DNA of 64,000 nucleotides from Geothrix campi (GTDB taxonomy: Bacteria > Acidobacteriota > Holophagae > Holophagales > Holophagaceae): assembly GCF_024609265.1 (NCBI RefSeq), contig NZ_JANHMP010000002.1, forward strand, positions 372,001-436,000. Reading direction: 5' to 3'. Below the pieces are notes generated by a model that did not search any database, was not told where the DNA came from, and was given only the letters and a program-made list of their open reading frames with translations. Shown here one piece after another: positions 62,763-64,000 of the stretch (position 1 is the stretch's first letter; every line of letters begins with the position of its first letter). The position numbers and the translations under genes were made by a program.

Positions 62763-63970
62763 GCAGAGATCCGGACACGCCCGGTGAGGAGGTCCGATGA
62801 GAGGCCAGCCTTGAGACTCTTCAACTTCGAGAGAAGGGCCTCCTCCTGTCGAAGAGCTTGCTGAATACCGTCCAGAGTGCTCGCGATGCGATCCTGATCG
62901 GTCAACGGGGGCAGCCACGCCTTCAACCCCCCAACGGCAGGTAAATTCAATCCCGCCTTGGCACCGACATCGTTCAGGCGATAGAACTGCTTCTGCCCGA
63001 TAAGCCCAGAGAGCTGATACCCGAGGAATCTGGGGTTCACCTTGGTTCTGTCCAACCGGGCGCGGGCGATGTGCTGGTTAATGTAGGCCACGCCCATCCA
63101 GTCTGGGACGACTCCGATGATCCCCAGATCGGCGGTGATGGAAATCAAAAGGTCTCCGGGGGCTAAGGCCGTGCGAACGCCTTCGGCTCCCCCTGGGGGC
63201 TTGACCTTCACCACGTCGTCGAAGCGAAGATCCAAGTGCTTCCGGGTGAGGTTTCCGATCCGAAGGAAGTAGTCACCCTCGTCGGCGTAGTAGGTGGCCC
63301 ACCCCCTGGGCCCACTAGTGATGGACTCTGCGATGTTCTCAAGCTGTGCCTCTTGCCAACCCAGCCGAGCCCTAACCCCAGAGGGGGTGAAGAACTGCTC
63401 CTGAAGTCCCAGGTAGACGGCACCCTGTTTGAGGATCCCCGCCTTAGTTCCCTGGATCGCCTTATCCAAGGTGTCCAGCACCTCGGCGATGCGGGCCTGC
63501 TCAATATAGGGGGGAAGAACAGCGCAGAACTCGGCTAGTTCACATCGGTTAATCTTGGGGAAGCCACTGCGCATTGATACTGATTCGGCAAATACCGAAA
63601 AGGGGTCGCTCAGGATGAGGGCCAGTAGGAAGCTCGGATGAATGTTCTGCCGGGGCCGAAGTGGATAAACGTCCGCACTACATAGGCCCTCAAAATCGGC
63701 AAGGACGGCTTTCCGAAGGTAGGGACGGATCTTGCTGTAGAGAACGTCACCTGGACGGAACTTGTATTTCCCGCTAATTGCTCCCTGGCTGCTCGCGGTC
63801 GCCTTTTCGAGGAGTCGACCCGTCGCACTCTCCATGTGATCAGGTGCAACGAGAATCATAGATAAATATGGCTCTTGTCGAGGGTCCACTTGCCCTGTGG
63901 GAAGCTCTACGATGTCCATCATCGATCGGACTTCCCACTCGGGAGGATTGGTCATCTTCGAGGAGGTCAT
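62759..63970 (-). CDS. hsdS: Type I restriction enzyme, specificity subunit
   Basis: 403 residues. Two target recognition domains: the first with YLSMILVAPDHMESATGRLL and FRPGDVLYSKIRPYLRKAVL, closed by the coiled-coil spacer ARIAEVLDTLDKAIQGTKAG; the second with GPRGWATYYADEGDYFLRIG and ALAPGDLLISITADLG, closed by DRIASTLDGIQQALRQEEAL. This is the standard HsdS repeat plan. Recognition sequence cannot be read from it. Its ATG overlaps the hsdM stop (ATGA). Confidence 0.94.
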   Translation of the reverse strand: MTSSKMTNPPEWEVRSMMDIVELPTGQVDPRQEPYLSMILVAPDHMESATGRLLEKATASSQGAISGKYKFRPGDVLYSKIRPYLRKAVLADFEGLCSADVYPLRPRQNIHPSFLLALILSDPFSVFAESVSMRSGFPKINRCELAEFCAVLPPYIEQARIAEVLDTLDKAIQGTKAGILKQGAVYLGLQEQFFTPSGVRARLGWQEAQLENIAESITSGPRGWATYYADEGDYFLRIGNLTRKHLDLRFDDVVKVKPPGGAEGVRTALAPGDLLISITADLGIIGVVPDWMGVAYINQHIARARLDRTKVNPRFLGYQLSGLIGQKQFYRLNDVGAKAGLNLPAVGGLKAWLPPLTDQDRIASTLDGIQQALRQEEALLSKLKSLKAGLSSDLLTGRVRISA

Positions 63971-64000
63971 GTCCGATACCCCAGCTCGACCAGGAAGCCA
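63967..64000 (-). CDS. hsdM: C-terminal end of HsdM (type I DNA methylase), cut by window edge
   Basis: Only the last ten codons are visible (GFLVELGYRT then TGA), overlapping the hsdS start by the ATGA arrangement. The ELGY end and the position directly before hsdS are typical for HsdM. Identity is by context. Confidence 0.6.
   Translation of the reverse strand, partial: GFLVELGYRT

Overview
The window is GC-rich bacterial chromosome carrying a large mobile island. The organism is most likely an Acidobacteriota member of the Holophaga/Geothrix type. This is an inference from GC-rich codon use and gene repertoire (Feo iron uptake, PIG-L plus SSS symporter, TonB, type A RNase P RNA); no 16S or ribosomal protein gene is present to confirm it.

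Bases 1 to about 39160 are core chromosome. In order: a Uup-type ABC-F ATPase divergent from a MarR regulator; a secreted transglutaminase-fold protein; a Spy-like periplasmic protein; RecO; a long membrane coiled-coil protein with a degenerate chemoreceptor hairpin; a TonB-like protein; RNase P RNA; GNAT, MFS and methyltransferase genes; a tautomerase-like/winged-helix protein divergent from a Fur regulator over an inverted-repeat operator; adenosine deaminase; an NrnA-type DHH phosphoesterase; GTP cyclohydrolase II; DUF2721; an atypical SDR; an RluB-type pseudouridine synthase; an AI-2E/PerM family membrane protein coupled to a CDP-alcohol phosphatidyltransferase; the feoA-feoB-Cys-rich operon; a two-subunit molybdenum hydroxylase; a radical SAM protein; NfeD-slipin; a PIG-L protein overlapping a 38-residue membrane peptide and an SSS symporter; LemA with two TPM proteins; and a class A penicillin-binding protein. 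Several operons are tightly coupled by ATGA or TGATG overlaps.

At 39166-39213 lies only the 3' half (anticodon to CCA) of what looks like the initiator tRNA-fMet gene, on the minus strand. The end of a tyrosine integrase gene follows directly. This is the left attachment site of an island that runs past the right edge of the window; the intact tRNA gene should lie at its far end. Island content, left to right: integrase and excisionase-like gene; an XRE-type repressor followed by an uncharacterised 574-residue protein with a C-terminal HEPN-like RX4H motif; a convergent 735-residue protein with PIN-domain residues, a coiled coil and C-terminal membrane helices; an SOS-type module (imuB-dnaE2 divergent from an SRAP/YedK abasic-site protein); an A/T-rich zinc-ribbon protein; a serine recombinase; a plasmid/phage-like replication module (RepA-like ATPase, candidate ssDNA-binding protein, HTH, and a non-coding stretch dense in inverted repeats); and a type I restriction operon (hsdM end, hsdS, a coupled 75-residue ORF, a GmrSD-like DUF262/DUF1524 protein, hsdR, YgjP-type metalloprotease).

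The main candidates for something undescribed are the repressor/HEPN-like/PIN-membrane locus at 40845-45397, the five-to-six gene restriction operon with its embedded GmrSD-like gene and small ORF, and a pair of hairpin repeats (after rnpB and after fur) whose palindrome is kept by a compensatory double change.
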